Assembly: GCA_020053915.1 (NCBI GenBank)
Contig: JAGVMG010000039.1
Span: forward strand, 22,635 to 86,634
Length of the DNA stretch: 64,000 nucleotides
From: Parachlamydiales bacterium
GTDB lineage: Bacteria; Chlamydiota; Chlamydiia; Chlamydiales; Rhabdochlamydiaceae
Direction: 5' to 3'
This document shows, piece after piece, positions 17,330-27,951 of this stretch (position 1 is its first letter; each line of letters begins with the position of its first letter). A program made the position numbers and the translations under genes. The notes under the pieces are model-generated. The model was given only the letters and a program-made list of their open reading frames with translations, was not told where the DNA came from and did not search any database.

Positions 17330-18385
17330 TTAAGCAATCGTCACATCTTTAGAGAGGTAGACCTCTTGGATGGCATGCAGGAGCTCGATTCCTTCTTTCA
17401 TCGGCTTTTGGAATGCCTTGCGTCCTGAGATGAGGCCGCCGCCGCCGGCGCGCTTATTGATGACAGCGGTCTCGACTGCTTGGGAAAGATCGTTTTCTCC
17501 TGAGGCGCCACCGGAATTGATGAGAAGAATTCTTCCCATATAATCGTTAGCGACTTGGTAGCGGCACTCGTCGATCGGGTGATCGGAGCACAGAGTGGTG
17601 TACATCTTTTCTGTTTGCTTGCCAAACTTCAGCGCTTTGAAACCGCCGTTACCGGCTGGGAGCTTTTGTTTGACAATATCAGCGCCAAGTGTGCAACCGA
17701 GGTGGTTTGCCTGGCCGGTGAGATCAGCAGCTTCGTGGAAATCCTGAGAGGAGGTTTTGAAAGCGCCGTTGCGAAGATAACACCAAAGGATCGTTGCCAT
17801 ACCGAGTTCATGGGCTAAAGCAAAGGCTTGGCTCACCTCGATGATCTGGCGGCGGCTTTCTGGGGATCCAAAATAGATGGTGGCGCCAATAGCTAGACAT
17901 CCCATTTCATGCGCTTGTTTGACAGAGGCGAAAAAAGTTTGATCGTAAGTGTTGGGATAGGAGAGGAGCTCATTATGGTTGAACTTGAGAATGAAAGGGA
18001 TCTTGTGCGCGTATTTGCGGGCGACCATGCTGAGAACACCATAGGTGGTAGCGACAGCATTGCATCCCCCTTCGATGGCGAGCTTCACGATATTTTCCGG
18101 ATCGAAGTACTCAGGGTTTGGTGCAAAGGAGGCTCCTGCGGAGTGCTCAATGCCTTGATCGACAGGAAGGATGGAAAGATATCCGGTGTTGGCAAGTCTG
18201 CCGTGAGAAAAGAGGGATTGTAAGCTGCGCAACACACGAGGCGAGCGGTCGGAGAGAGCAAACATCCGGTCGACCCAATCAGGACCTGGAAGATGCAGCT
18301 GCTGCTTCGGGATCGTTTTAGAGACGTGGGTGAGTAGATCTTTTGCTTTAGAACCGAGCCATTTTTCAATTTGCTGCAATGCCAT
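17330..18385 (-). CDS. Class I fructose-bisphosphate aldolase, DhnA type
   Basis: This 351-residue enzyme belongs to the archaeal/DhnA type of class I aldolase, which reversibly splits fructose-1,6-bisphosphate in glycolysis and gluconeogenesis. Visible features are [10 protein letters not shown] near the N terminus, the substrate-phosphate region [26 protein letters not shown], and the Schiff-base lysine region GADIVKQK (residues 235-241). The C. trachomatis orthologue is CT215. A strong AGGAGAG ribosome binding site precedes the ATG at 18385. Confidence 0.95.
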   Translation of the reverse strand: MALQQIEKWLGSKAKDLLTHVSKTIPKQQLHLPGPDWVDRMFALSDRSPRVLRSLQSLFSHGRLANTGYLSILPVDQGIEHSAGASFAPNPEYFDPENIVKLAIEGGCNAVATTYGVLSMVARKYAHKIPFILKFNHNELLSYPNTYDQTFFASVKQAHEMGCLAIGATIYFGSPESRRQIIEVSQAFALAHELGMATILWCYLRNGAFKTSSQDFHEAADLTGQANHLGCTLGADIVKQKLPAGNGGFKALKFGKQTEKMYTTLCSDHPIDECRYQVANDYMGRILLINSGGASGENDLSQAVETAVINKRAGGGGLISGRKAFQKPMKEGIELLHAIQEVYLSKDVTIA

Positions 18386-18454
18386 ACGCGTACTCTCCTT
18401 TTACGAGTAAAAAAAGGAGTGTACGCGAATGCCTATTCTTTTTTCAAATAGAAC

Positions 18455-19792
18455 CTATCGCACGAGTTCATTTTCGATTTCTTCGAGGCGCTTTCCCTTG
18501 GTTTCAGGAACATAGCGCCAGATGACGATAAGAGCGATGATGCTGATTACAGCAAAAAGACAGAAGGTACTGCTCGTGCCGAAAATGCCGATGAGATCGA
18601 GAAAGATCAAGGAAATGAGGTAATTACTCATCCAACTCATGCCGACGGCAAGTGTCATCGCCTTGCCGCGCACGGCAAGAGGATAAATCTCTGCGATCAG
18701 AAGCCAGGTGATCGGACCTAAACCGATGGCAAAGAAGGCGACATAGCTCATGAGGCTAATGAGGGCAATCGGTGCGATAGCGGCGGATTTTAAAAAGAAG
18801 GCCAAGGAGAGGACGAGTAAGCTCACAACCATGCCGATAAGGCCTGTTAAGAGAAGAGGACGTCTCCCTAAACGGTCGAGAAGAAACACGGAGAAAAGTG
18901 TCGAGAGCACATTGATTACACCAATGCCCACTGACGCAAAAATGGCGCTTGATGCAGAAGCAAAACCTGCGATCTGAAAGATTTTTGGAGCGAAATAGAT
19001 GACGGCATTAATTCCTGTGATCTGCTGAAAGGCGCTCAAAGCAAGCCCTAAGACTAAAACTAGACGGAGGCGAGATTGAAATAGCGTTTTCCAGCCCCCT
19101 TTTTTATGGGGAGAGGCACTGCGTTTCATCTCATCTAAACACGATTCCCATTGATGATCGATGCGCAATTTTTTTAAGGTGGCAATGCCTGATTCTTCTC
19201 GATGATGTTGTAGGAGCCAGGAAGGAGTTTCAGGCAGAAAGAGTCCTCCTATGAGTTGAATGAGCGCAGGAGCAAGTCCCCATGCGAACATCATTTGCCA
19301 ATCTCCCGATTTAGCGTAGCCTAAGCTAATGAGATAGGCTGCTAAAATCCCCAATGTAATTGCCAGCTGGTTGAATGAGACGAAAGCGCCGCGGGAATGG
19401 GGAGGTGAGATTTCTGCGAGATAAAGCGGAGTGACAAGAGAGATCACTCCGATTGAAAAACCGGCGATAGCTCTTCCTGCCAAAAGGAGTGCATAAGAGG
19501 AAGCAAATGAGAGCAAAAGAGTGCCTGCAATACAGAGTGCTGCCGATAAGAGGATCGTTTTTTTTCGACCAAAGCGATCTGCACATGTTCCTGCACACAG
19601 AGCGCCTCCAAAGGCGCCAACGAGCAGCATGCTAACTACCCATCCTTCTTGAAGAGGTGTCAATCGGAATGCAGGGCTTAAGAAAATGAGGGCTCCTGCG
19701 ACACAAGCGAGTTGAAAGCCGTAGAGAAAGCCGCCTAAGGATCCGATAAAAACCGAGTAGAGAGTATAAAACGTATATCTTTCTTTACGCAT
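18455..19792 (-). CDS. MFS sugar porter
   Basis: The 445-residue protein has 12 predicted membrane segments and all the sugar-porter signatures: DRFGRKK after TM2, the PLYLAEISPPHSRGA signature, PETPSWLL, the substrate-binding QQITGINAVIYFAPKIF in TM7, DRLGRRPLL and the C-terminal PETKGKRLEEIE. The family imports monosaccharides by H+ symport. The substrate (glucose, xylose, arabinose or galactose) cannot be read. Classical Chlamydia species rely on hexose-phosphate import, so a free-sugar porter hints at broader carbon use. It lies 69 nt downstream-side of the aldolase gene start, same strand, possibly cotranscribed. Confidence 0.93.
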   Translation of the reverse strand: MRKERYTFYTLYSVFIGSLGGFLYGFQLACVAGALIFLSPAFRLTPLQEGWVVSMLLVGAFGGALCAGTCADRFGRKKTILLSAALCIAGTLLLSFASSYALLLAGRAIAGFSIGVISLVTPLYLAEISPPHSRGAFVSFNQLAITLGILAAYLISLGYAKSGDWQMMFAWGLAPALIQLIGGLFLPETPSWLLQHHREESGIATLKKLRIDHQWESCLDEMKRSASPHKKGGWKTLFQSRLRLVLVLGLALSAFQQITGINAVIYFAPKIFQIAGFASASSAIFASVGIGVINVLSTLFSVFLLDRLGRRPLLLTGLIGMVVSLLVLSLAFFLKSAAIAPIALISLMSYVAFFAIGLGPITWLLIAEIYPLAVRGKAMTLAVGMSWMSNYLISLIFLDLIGIFGTSSTFCLFAVISIIALIVIWRYVPETKGKRLEEIENELVR

Positions 19793-19844
19793 GAATTACC
19801 TCAACTTTTGGAGTTGTTTCGGTATAAAAAGTACAAAGTCGAGG

Positions 19845-21023
19845 TTACCCCACAATGTGCAACAACAGACTCTTTAAGTACTCCCCTTCGGGGTGTGCTA
19901 GGTTGATCGGATGGTCAAGCGCGAGCTGATGACGGGCTAAGATTTGAACTTCACGCCCAGCCTCCATCGCGGCTTGAAACACGATATTTTGAAACAATGC
20001 CTCAGAGATGAAATGGGAGCAAGAACAAGTTAACAACAAAGAGCGAGGAGCCATGCGTTGCATCGCTAGGCGGTTGATTTCTTTGTACCCGGAGCATGCG
20101 GCGATCACATCTCCTTTTTTCTTTGCAAAAGCAGGAGGATCTAAAATGATGAAATCGGAATCAAAGGAAGAGGTGCGTAAAAATTCAAAGACATCGGCTT
20201 GGATCATCTCGTGTTGTGAGGTGTCAAAACCGTTAAGCTCAGTGTTAAGTGCTGCTAAACGCAGAGCCTCTTCGCTTGCATCGACGCTAATAACATGGGA
20301 AGCTGAGCCTTTTAGCGCATAGAGAGAAAATCCGCCGCTGTAAGAGAAGCAGTTTAAGACTTTTTTTCCAGAGCTTAGTGCTCCAACCGTACGACGCATC
20401 TCGCGCTGATCTAAAAAGAAGCCCGTCTTTTGCCCTTTTTCTAAAGAGATCCAAAAGCGGATTCCGTTTTCTTTAACGGCAATCTGATCCTCACAGCTTC
20501 CATACAGAAACCCTTGGGTGTCAGATAACCCTTCCATCTTGCGCGCAGACGAAGTGGATTTTTCGTAGATCGCTTGCGGCTTTAAAAGGTCGATAAGGGT
20601 CTGTTGAATGAGAGGCCGGAGCCGTTCGATTCCCCAGGTGTTGATCTGGATCACAGCAACACTCCCATAAAGATCAACGATAAGCCCTGGAATACCATCC
20701 CCTTCAGCATGGATCAGGCGATAACAGTCGGTAACCGTGTGATCAATAAAGGTTTTTCTCAACTCAAGAGCACGCTGAAATTTTTCTCTTAGCACCTGTT
20801 CGATCGGCGCATCGGTAAAGGTCAGAATCCTTCCTGCGAGAGAATTGCTCGGATGAAAATACCCTTGGGCCAAAAACGTTCCCGTATGACTGAAAATCGA
20901 CAGGATTTCCCCGGGTTCGATGGCAGGAAGGGAGTCGATTGCCCCGGAAAAGATCCAAGGGTGCTTTTTGAGCACCGCTTTTTCTTTTCCAGGTTTCAAT
21001 GTGACTTGATTAAGCTTATCCAT
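19845..21023 (-). CDS. RlmI-like class I rRNA methyltransferase with PUA domain
   Basis: The 392-residue protein has an N-terminal PUA domain (about 1-75, KHPWIFSGAI), a linker, and a Rossmann methyltransferase domain with VLNCFSYSGGFSLYAL as SAM motif I, ISVDAS as the ribose-binding strand, and the catalytic IILDPPAFAKKK motif. RlmI methylates C1962 of E. coli 23S rRNA to m5C; the substrate here is inferred. Its start overlaps the end of rimO by 8 nt, so the two are translationally coupled and both serve ribosome modification. Confidence 0.9.
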   Translation of the reverse strand: MDKLNQVTLKPGKEKAVLKKHPWIFSGAIDSLPAIEPGEILSIFSHTGTFLAQGYFHPSNSLAGRILTFTDAPIEQVLREKFQRALELRKTFIDHTVTDCYRLIHAEGDGIPGLIVDLYGSVAVIQINTWGIERLRPLIQQTLIDLLKPQAIYEKSTSSARKMEGLSDTQGFLYGSCEDQIAVKENGIRFWISLEKGQKTGFFLDQREMRRTVGALSSGKKVLNCFSYSGGFSLYALKGSASHVISVDASEEALRLAALNTELNGFDTSQHEMIQADVFEFLRTSSFDSDFIILDPPAFAKKKGDVIAACSGYKEINRLAMQRMAPRSLLLTCSCSHFISEALFQNIVFQAAMEAGREVQILARHQLALDHPINLAHPEGEYLKSLLLHIVG

Positions 21024-22422
21024 TGATGAGGGAGAGTTGGGGAGAGGATTTAGGAAGCTTTAACGTTTTTTTGCACGGGGCTAAAGCCTTTCCAATGAGG
21101 TCGCAGCCGGCAATATCTGTGATTTCCACTTCGTAAAATTCTCCAAACGCTTTGACTTTACGCCCATCGTTAATGATGATCTGCCCGTCGATTTCAGGAC
21201 ATTGTCCATAGAATCTTCCCACCATGAGGTATTCAGATTCTGGATGGTAGCCTTCGACGACAACTTTAAGCGTTTTTCCAAGGTAGGCTTGGTTTCTTCT
21301 ATCGACCATTTTCATCTGAGTGGCAGCGAGTTTTTCATAACGCTGCTGCTTGATCTCTTCGCTGATATGGCCAGTCATTTTCGCGGACGGCGATTCCTCT
21401 TCGAGAGAGTAGGTAAAAATACCAATGTTGTCTAAAGGAGTGTCCTGGATGAATTGATTCAGCTCTTCAAATTGCTCTTCGGTTTCCCCTGGAAAGCCAA
21501 CCATTAAACTCGTGCGGATTACAACATTCGGCACACGCTCGCGCAATTTTTCAATGGTGTCGATAATCTGCTCGCGCGATGTCTTGCGTCGCATCGCTTT
21601 TAAAATCGTGTTATTGATGTGTTGGATCGGCATGTCGAGGTACGGACAGATGCGCGGATCTTGCTGCATCAAGTCGATCAACTCATCGGTAATTTCATCG
21701 GGATACAGGTAGAGGAAGCGGATCCAAAACTCGCCAGGAATCTTAGAAAGCTCACGGACGAGGTCTTCCAAGCGGTCGGGTCGTGAGCTGCGGTCTTTGC
21801 CATAATCGCCTAAATCTTGCGCGATCAAGATGATTTCGTGCACCCCTTGTGAGAGAAGAGCGTTAAACTCTTTGACCACTTGATCTACGGGTTTGCTTTT
21901 CAGCGGTCCTTTAATTTTGGGAATGATGCAAAATGCACATTGCTTTGCACATCCTTCGGCAATTTTGAGGTAAGCATAGTGCTTTGGTGTGGAGAGCTGA
22001 CGCGGAACCTCTCCCCATTCCAAGTAACTGCGCGCAGAGGTCACAGCTTCACCGGAATCTGCGGACTGTACAGCTTCTAAAATCTTTTCCATATCCCCCG
22101 AACCTAGAAAATAGTGGATCTTAGGGAACTGGGTTTTAAGCTCATCTTTGTGCTTTTGGACCATGCATCCTGCGACAATCACTTTTGCTTCCGGTTTTTT
22201 CTCTTGAAACATCGCATCGATTGCATCGCACGACTCTTGGCGCGCTGACGCGAGAAATCCGCAGGTGTTGACGATCAAAAAGTCGGCCTCTTCCATCTGG
22301 TCGGTCGGCTCCATGCCCGCCTTCAACAGGATGCCAAGCATCACTTCTGTATCGACGAGGTTGCGGGAACAGCCTAAGCTGGTAAAGAGGATCTTGTTAC
22401 CTAATGAGGGGCGTTTTTTCAT
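21016..22422 (-). CDS. rimO: Ribosomal protein S12 methylthiotransferase RimO
   Basis: RimO is a radical-SAM methylthiotransferase that modifies the conserved aspartate of ribosomal protein S12. The 468-residue protein has the N-terminal domain with cluster ligands Cys18 (SLGCSRN), Cys54 (VNTCGF) and Cys86 (VAGCMVQ), the radical-SAM CxxxCxxC as Cys158, Cys162 and Cys165 (GCAKQCAFC), and a TRAM domain. The S12-type N-terminal motif separates it from MiaB. The ATG at 22422 is the natural family start; an in-frame start 33 codons upstream would add an atypical extension. Confidence 0.94.
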   Translation of the reverse strand: MKKRPSLGNKILFTSLGCSRNLVDTEVMLGILLKAGMEPTDQMEEADFLIVNTCGFLASARQESCDAIDAMFQEKKPEAKVIVAGCMVQKHKDELKTQFPKIHYFLGSGDMEKILEAVQSADSGEAVTSARSYLEWGEVPRQLSTPKHYAYLKIAEGCAKQCAFCIIPKIKGPLKSKPVDQVVKEFNALLSQGVHEIILIAQDLGDYGKDRSSRPDRLEDLVRELSKIPGEFWIRFLYLYPDEITDELIDLMQQDPRICPYLDMPIQHINNTILKAMRRKTSREQIIDTIEKLRERVPNVVIRTSLMVGFPGETEEQFEELNQFIQDTPLDNIGIFTYSLEEESPSAKMTGHISEEIKQQRYEKLAATQMKMVDRRNQAYLGKTLKVVVEGYHPESEYLMVGRFYGQCPEIDGQIIINDGRKVKAFGEFYEVEITDIAGCDLIGKALAPCKKTLKLPKSSPQLSLING

Positions 22423-22576
22423 AATTTTTAAGGGGGTTGAGGGGATATTTATACCCCTTATTTCCTTTTTATGACTACTTAAATATAAGATGTTAAGATT
22501 AAACAACTTGCAACTATCCACTTTCCATTAATCCAAGAGCTGACTAATCTAACCTCTTAAATCTTGAGGTGACAGA

Positions 22577-24181
22577 ATGCATCGTTGGCTCATACTCCCA
22601 TTGATTTTTTTGCTCGCATTGACAGGCTGTGGAAAAAAGGCCGGATCTCCGCAAGAGCGGATTCGCGCTCAAGAGCTTAGTTTAAGTTTAAGCTCGGAAC
22701 CGCCAACGCTTGATCCGCGCAAAGCGGTCGATACGACCTCTCTTGCAATTATCCGTCTTTGCTTTGAGGGGCTCATGGAGTTAAACGAAGCGGGAGATCC
22801 TGTTCCGGCTCTTGCAGAGCGGATCGAGATTTCAGAGGACCAAACAACCTATACGTTTTTTTTGAGGGACTCCTTTTGGAACGACGGGATTCCGGTCACA
22901 GCAAGCGATTTCGAGAGCACATGGAAAACGCTGCTCTCTCCCCTTTTTCCGTGTCCCTATGCAAGTGATCTTTATGTGCTTAAAAATGCACAGGCCGCCA
23001 AATTGGGACGCTGCTCGCTAGATGAAGTGGGCGTGCATGCACAAGATGCGAAGACGCTGGTGGTTCAGCTCGATCATCCGATCCCCTATTTTCTCTCATT
23101 GGTGGGAAGCCGGAGCTTTCCCGCTGTTCCCCAGCACATTACAAAGAACAATCCCTCTTGGGCAGAAAATGATGGGCCTCAGTTTATTTGCAATGGCCCG
23201 TTTCAGCTTCAGCGCTGGCGCCATAATGTCCAAATTGATCTGATCAAAAATAACACCTACTGGAATGCAGAGGCCATTCGGTTGCAAAAAATCAATTTAG
23301 CCCTGATTGAGGATGAGCAGACAAATTTAAGTCTGTTTGAAAATGGAGATCTCGACTGGGTCGGCAGCCCAGTTTCGAGCATTCCTTTGGATGCAACCGA
23401 GAGTCTTAAAAAAAAAGGAGAATTGGAAATTTTTCCAGTTCCTGGACTCTACTGTTATCTTTTCAACACGAAGCAATACCCCTTTACCAATGTCCACATC
23501 CGCAGAGCACTTAGTCTTGCAATTAACCGAAAGGCGATTGTCGATAACATCATGCAAAATAATCAAATTCCAGCACTCGCCATCATTCCGCCGAGTATGT
23601 GGAAACAGCCAGAAGAATACTTTCAAGACGCCGATCTAAAGAGAGCGCGCCAAGAACTGCAAAAAGGACTCGATGAACTGGGGACAACCTTAGAGGCACT
23701 CCCTCCACTGGCTCTATGCTATAACACAATGAGTGGACACCATAAAATTGCTCAGGCCATTCAAGGGCAATGGTTAGAGGCTTTGGGGATTAAGGTGGAG
23801 CTGTCTAATAAAGAATGGAAAGTCTTTTTGGATGAGCTCCGCCACTATCAGTTTGGGATCGCGCGGATGGGAGGCGTTGCTAGCTACAACGATCCGATGA
23901 ATTTTTTTGAGCTATACCGTTATTTATCCAGTAGCGATAATTACACCCAATGGACAAATCCTATGTTCACGGAACTGCTCGAGCTTTCCGATCGCGCGAA
24001 AGATCCTGAAGAGAGAACTGCACTGCTGAAACAAGCGGAAAAAATTTTTATAGAAGACATGCCGATGGCTCCGATTTATTTCTATACGGGATGTTATTTG
24101 AAAAAAGACTATGTAAAAGGAGCTCAACTCAACGCCATTGGCTCGATCGATTTTAAATACGCTTATCTGGAAACTCCATGA
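22577..24181 (+). CDS. oppA: Oligopeptide ABC transporter substrate-binding lipoprotein
   Basis: The 534-residue protein begins with a lipoprotein signal peptide ending LTGC, giving lipidated Cys18. It is followed by the SBP_bac_5 fold, with LSLSSEPPTLDPRKA at the start of the mature protein. It binds peptides in the periplasm for the OppBCDF transporter encoded immediately downstream. AGGTGA precedes the ATG. Its stop overlaps the oppB start (ATGA), and it is the first gene of a five-gene operon. Confidence 0.95.
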   Translation: MHRWLILPLIFLLALTGCGKKAGSPQERIRAQELSLSLSSEPPTLDPRKAVDTTSLAIIRLCFEGLMELNEAGDPVPALAERIEISEDQTTYTFFLRDSFWNDGIPVTASDFESTWKTLLSPLFPCPYASDLYVLKNAQAAKLGRCSLDEVGVHAQDAKTLVVQLDHPIPYFLSLVGSRSFPAVPQHITKNNPSWAENDGPQFICNGPFQLQRWRHNVQIDLIKNNTYWNAEAIRLQKINLALIEDEQTNLSLFENGDLDWVGSPVSSIPLDATESLKKKGELEIFPVPGLYCYLFNTKQYPFTNVHIRRALSLAINRKAIVDNIMQNNQIPALAIIPPSMWKQPEEYFQDADLKRARQELQKGLDELGTTLEALPPLALCYNTMSGHHKIAQAIQGQWLEALGIKVELSNKEWKVFLDELRHYQFGIARMGGVASYNDPMNFFELYRYLSSSDNYTQWTNPMFTELLELSDRAKDPEERTALLKQAEKIFIEDMPMAPIYFYTGCYLKKDYVKGAQLNAIGSIDFKYAYLETP

Positions 24182-25098
24182 TCAACTACCTCCTCAAAAA
24201 AGGAAGCGTTCTCATCGCCTCTCTTTTTGTCATTACTACTCTGACCTTCTTTCTCATGCATGCGATCCCAGGTGATCCTTTTGTTCAAGACAAAGCCATT
24301 CCTGAAGAAATTTTGAAAGCGATGCACAAACACTATGGGCTCGATCAACCTTTGATCGTTCAGTTTGGAAAATATCTGCAGGGAGTGTTTACAGGTGAGC
24401 TCGGACCCTCTTTCAAATACCAGGGACGAACCGTCAATCAGATCATTTCTGAAGGGTTTCCCGTCTCTTTTTGTTTAGGGATTGAAGCCCTTGTTCTCGC
24501 GCTTTTCGGAGGGATTTTTTTAGGCTCTATCGCGGCATTAAAACATTTGCGCTGGCAAGATCAGGTTGCCATGGTGATCGCTGTGATTGGGATCTCTGTG
24601 CCCAGCTTTATTTTGGCAACCTATCTGCAGTATGTGTTTGCGATGAAGCTCGATTTGCTTCCCGTTGCTCGCTGGGGAACATTTAGTCAATCCATCCTCC
24701 CAGCCGTCTCTCTTGCAGCACTTCCCATGGCTTTTATCGCGAGGCTCACCCGTGCCAATATGGTCGAGGTGCTTCAGCAAGATTACATCCAAACAGCAAA
24801 ATCCAAAGGGCTCAACTCTTTGCAAATTTTATTTAAGCATGTAATGCGCAATGCGCTACTACCAGTGGTCACTTATTTGGGGCCGTTGACTGCAGGAGTA
24901 TTGACCGGCAGCTTTGCGATTGAAAAAATTTTTGGCATTCCGGGTCTTGGACAATGGTTTGTCATGAGCATTACGAATCGGGATTATACTGTGATCATGG
25001 GAACTACGATTTTCTATAGTGCTATCCTCTTGCTATCTATTTTTATCGTGGATATTTTATACTGTTTAATCGATCCAAGGATTCGCAAGGGAGGATAA
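24178..25098 (+). CDS. oppB: Oligopeptide ABC transporter permease OppB
   Basis: The 306-residue inner-membrane protein has about six hydrophobic segments and the binding-protein-dependent permease (EAA) loop, TRANMVEVLQQDYIQTAKSKG, that contacts the ATPases. The start ATMHAIPGDPF region is characteristic of OppB/DppB. It overlaps oppA by 4 nt and oppC by 1 nt. Confidence 0.95.
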   Translation: MINYLLKKGSVLIASLFVITTLTFFLMHAIPGDPFVQDKAIPEEILKAMHKHYGLDQPLIVQFGKYLQGVFTGELGPSFKYQGRTVNQIISEGFPVSFCLGIEALVLALFGGIFLGSIAALKHLRWQDQVAMVIAVIGISVPSFILATYLQYVFAMKLDLLPVARWGTFSQSILPAVSLAALPMAFIARLTRANMVEVLQQDYIQTAKSKGLNSLQILFKHVMRNALLPVVTYLGPLTAGVLTGSFAIEKIFGIPGLGQWFVMSITNRDYTVIMGTTIFYSAILLLSIFIVDILYCLIDPRIRKGG

Positions 25099-26014
25099 TG
25101 AGCGATAATGCCACGCTGTTTGAGCCGTTGGACTTAAAACAAAAGAATGCTGTCGAAGAGAGCTTGGTGGTTGAACCGATCTCTTATTGGAAAGATGCAA
25201 GGCGTCGACTTGCGACGAATCGCTCTGCAGTATTTGGGTTGATCACCTTAAGTGTTCTTATTCTTTTTGCAATTTTCGCTCCTCTCTTTTCCCCTTATAC
25301 CTACTACGAAACTCAGCTTCAACTCAAAAACCTCCCTCCGAATAGTCAATTTTGGTTTGGCACTGATGAGCTTGGAAGAGACCTCTTTACCCGCTGCTGG
25401 TGGGGAGCGCGCATCTCCCTCTTTGTCGGAATTAGCGCTTCTCTCATCGATCTTGTCATTGGTGTTCTCTATGGAGCTTTTGCAGGGCTCGTCGGTGGCA
25501 AAACGCAAGAGTGGATGATGCGCTTTGCCGATATCCTTTACGCGATCCCCTATCTTCTCGTAGTGATTCTGCTGATGGTGGTGATTGGTTCGGGAATTAC
25601 GACGATTTTGATTGCGCTCACCCTCACTGGATGGATCAATATGGCGCGGATTGTCCGCAGCCAGATCTTGCAGCTCAAGCAACTCGATTTTATCCGCGCT
25701 GCAGAAGCGCTTGGCGCCTCGCGATGGAGAATTTTACTTCGCCATCTGATCCCAAACACCATGGGATCGATCATTGTGACAGTCACCTTGACCATCCCCT
25801 CTGCGATTTTTGCAGAAGCTTTTTTGAGCTTTCTAGGGTTAGGGGTTCAAGCGCCGATCGCAAGCTGGGGCACGATGGCCAATGATGGGCTCTCAGCGTT
25901 GCGCTATTACCCGTGGCGTCTTTTTTTCCCCGCCACATTCATCAGCTTGACGATGCTCAGTTTTAATTTGCTAGGAGATGGGCTCCGCGATGCATTTGAT
26001 CCGAGGCTCCGCAT

Positions 26015-26018
<4 letters not shown>
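25098..26018 (+). CDS. oppC: Oligopeptide ABC transporter permease OppC
   Basis: The 306-residue permease has the OppC N-terminal extension (about residues 1-45), the FGTDELGRDLFTRCWWGAR motif, and the EAA loop QLDFIRAAEALGASRWRILL. It pairs with OppB to form the membrane channel. It overlaps oppB by 1 nt and oppD by 4 nt (ATGA). Confidence 0.96.
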
Positions 26019-27003
<985 letters not shown>

Positions 27004-27007
<4 letters not shown>

Positions 27008-27951
27008 AGCCACTTGTCCAAGTGAAAAATCTGAAAAAAATCTATCCGGTTGCCACGGGAACAATGACAGCGGTTGCGGATATTTCGTTTGAACTTTTTC
27101 CCGGGGAAACGCTCGGACTTGTCGGAGAGTCGGGCTGCGGCAAATCGACAACAGGAAGATGTCTTTTAAGACTCGAAGATCCCACGGCGGGAGAGATTCA
27201 TTTTGACGGAGTGGATCTTATCCACTGCAACAAGGAAGAGCTGCATCACTTTCGCAGGCATGCTCAGATCATCTTTCAAGACCCTTACGCCTCACTCAAC
27301 CCTCGGATGAATGCCTTAGAGATCATCTCTGAGCCTTTGCATATTCACAAGATCGCACGCGGCGCGGCGGCGCAGAAAATCGTCTCGGAACTGCTCGATC
27401 TCGTGGGATTATCTCAGACCTCTTTACGCAGATACCCTCATGAGTTCAGCGGCGGACAAAGACAGCGCATTGGGATCGCGCGCGCTCTAGCTCTCAATCC
27501 CAGATTCATCGTCTGCGATGAGCCGATCTCCGCACTCGACGTCTCTGTCCAAGCGCAAATTGTCAATCTCTTAAAGCTGCTGCAGAAGGAAAAGGGCCTT
27601 ACCTATTTGTTCATTGCCCACGATTTGGCGATGGTGAAATACATCTCTGATCGGGTCGCCGTGATGTATTTAGGACATATTGTGGAACTGGCAACAGCTG
27701 ATGATCTCTATAAAAACCCACTGCACCCCTACACACAAGCTCTTTTGGCCGCGATTCCCATTCCCGATCCCAAAGTCGAAAGAAATCGCTCAAGTCTCGT
27801 GTTAAACACAGAACTCACACCGCAGGTCAAGCAAACATCAGGATGCCCCTTTGCAGGCCGTTGCCCTAAGGCTCAAGCGATCTGCCGTGAGAAAAATCCC
27901 TCGCTTGTCCAAATAAGCCCGCAGCATTACACCGCGTGTCATTTCGCTTAA
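27004..27951 (+). CDS. oppF: Oligopeptide ABC transporter ATP-binding protein OppF
   Basis: The 315-residue ATPase has Walker A GESGCGKS (residues 41-48), FSGGQRQRIGIARAL as the ABC signature, FIVCDEPISALDVS as Walker B, and the Cys-containing C terminus (GCPFAGRCPKA). The start at 27004 overlaps the oppD stop as ATGA; a longer in-frame opening at 26890 lies inside oppD and is not used. The stop overlaps the convergent permease gene by 4 nt. The operon is complete for peptide uptake, an important amino-acid source for an intracellular bacterium. Confidence 0.95.
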
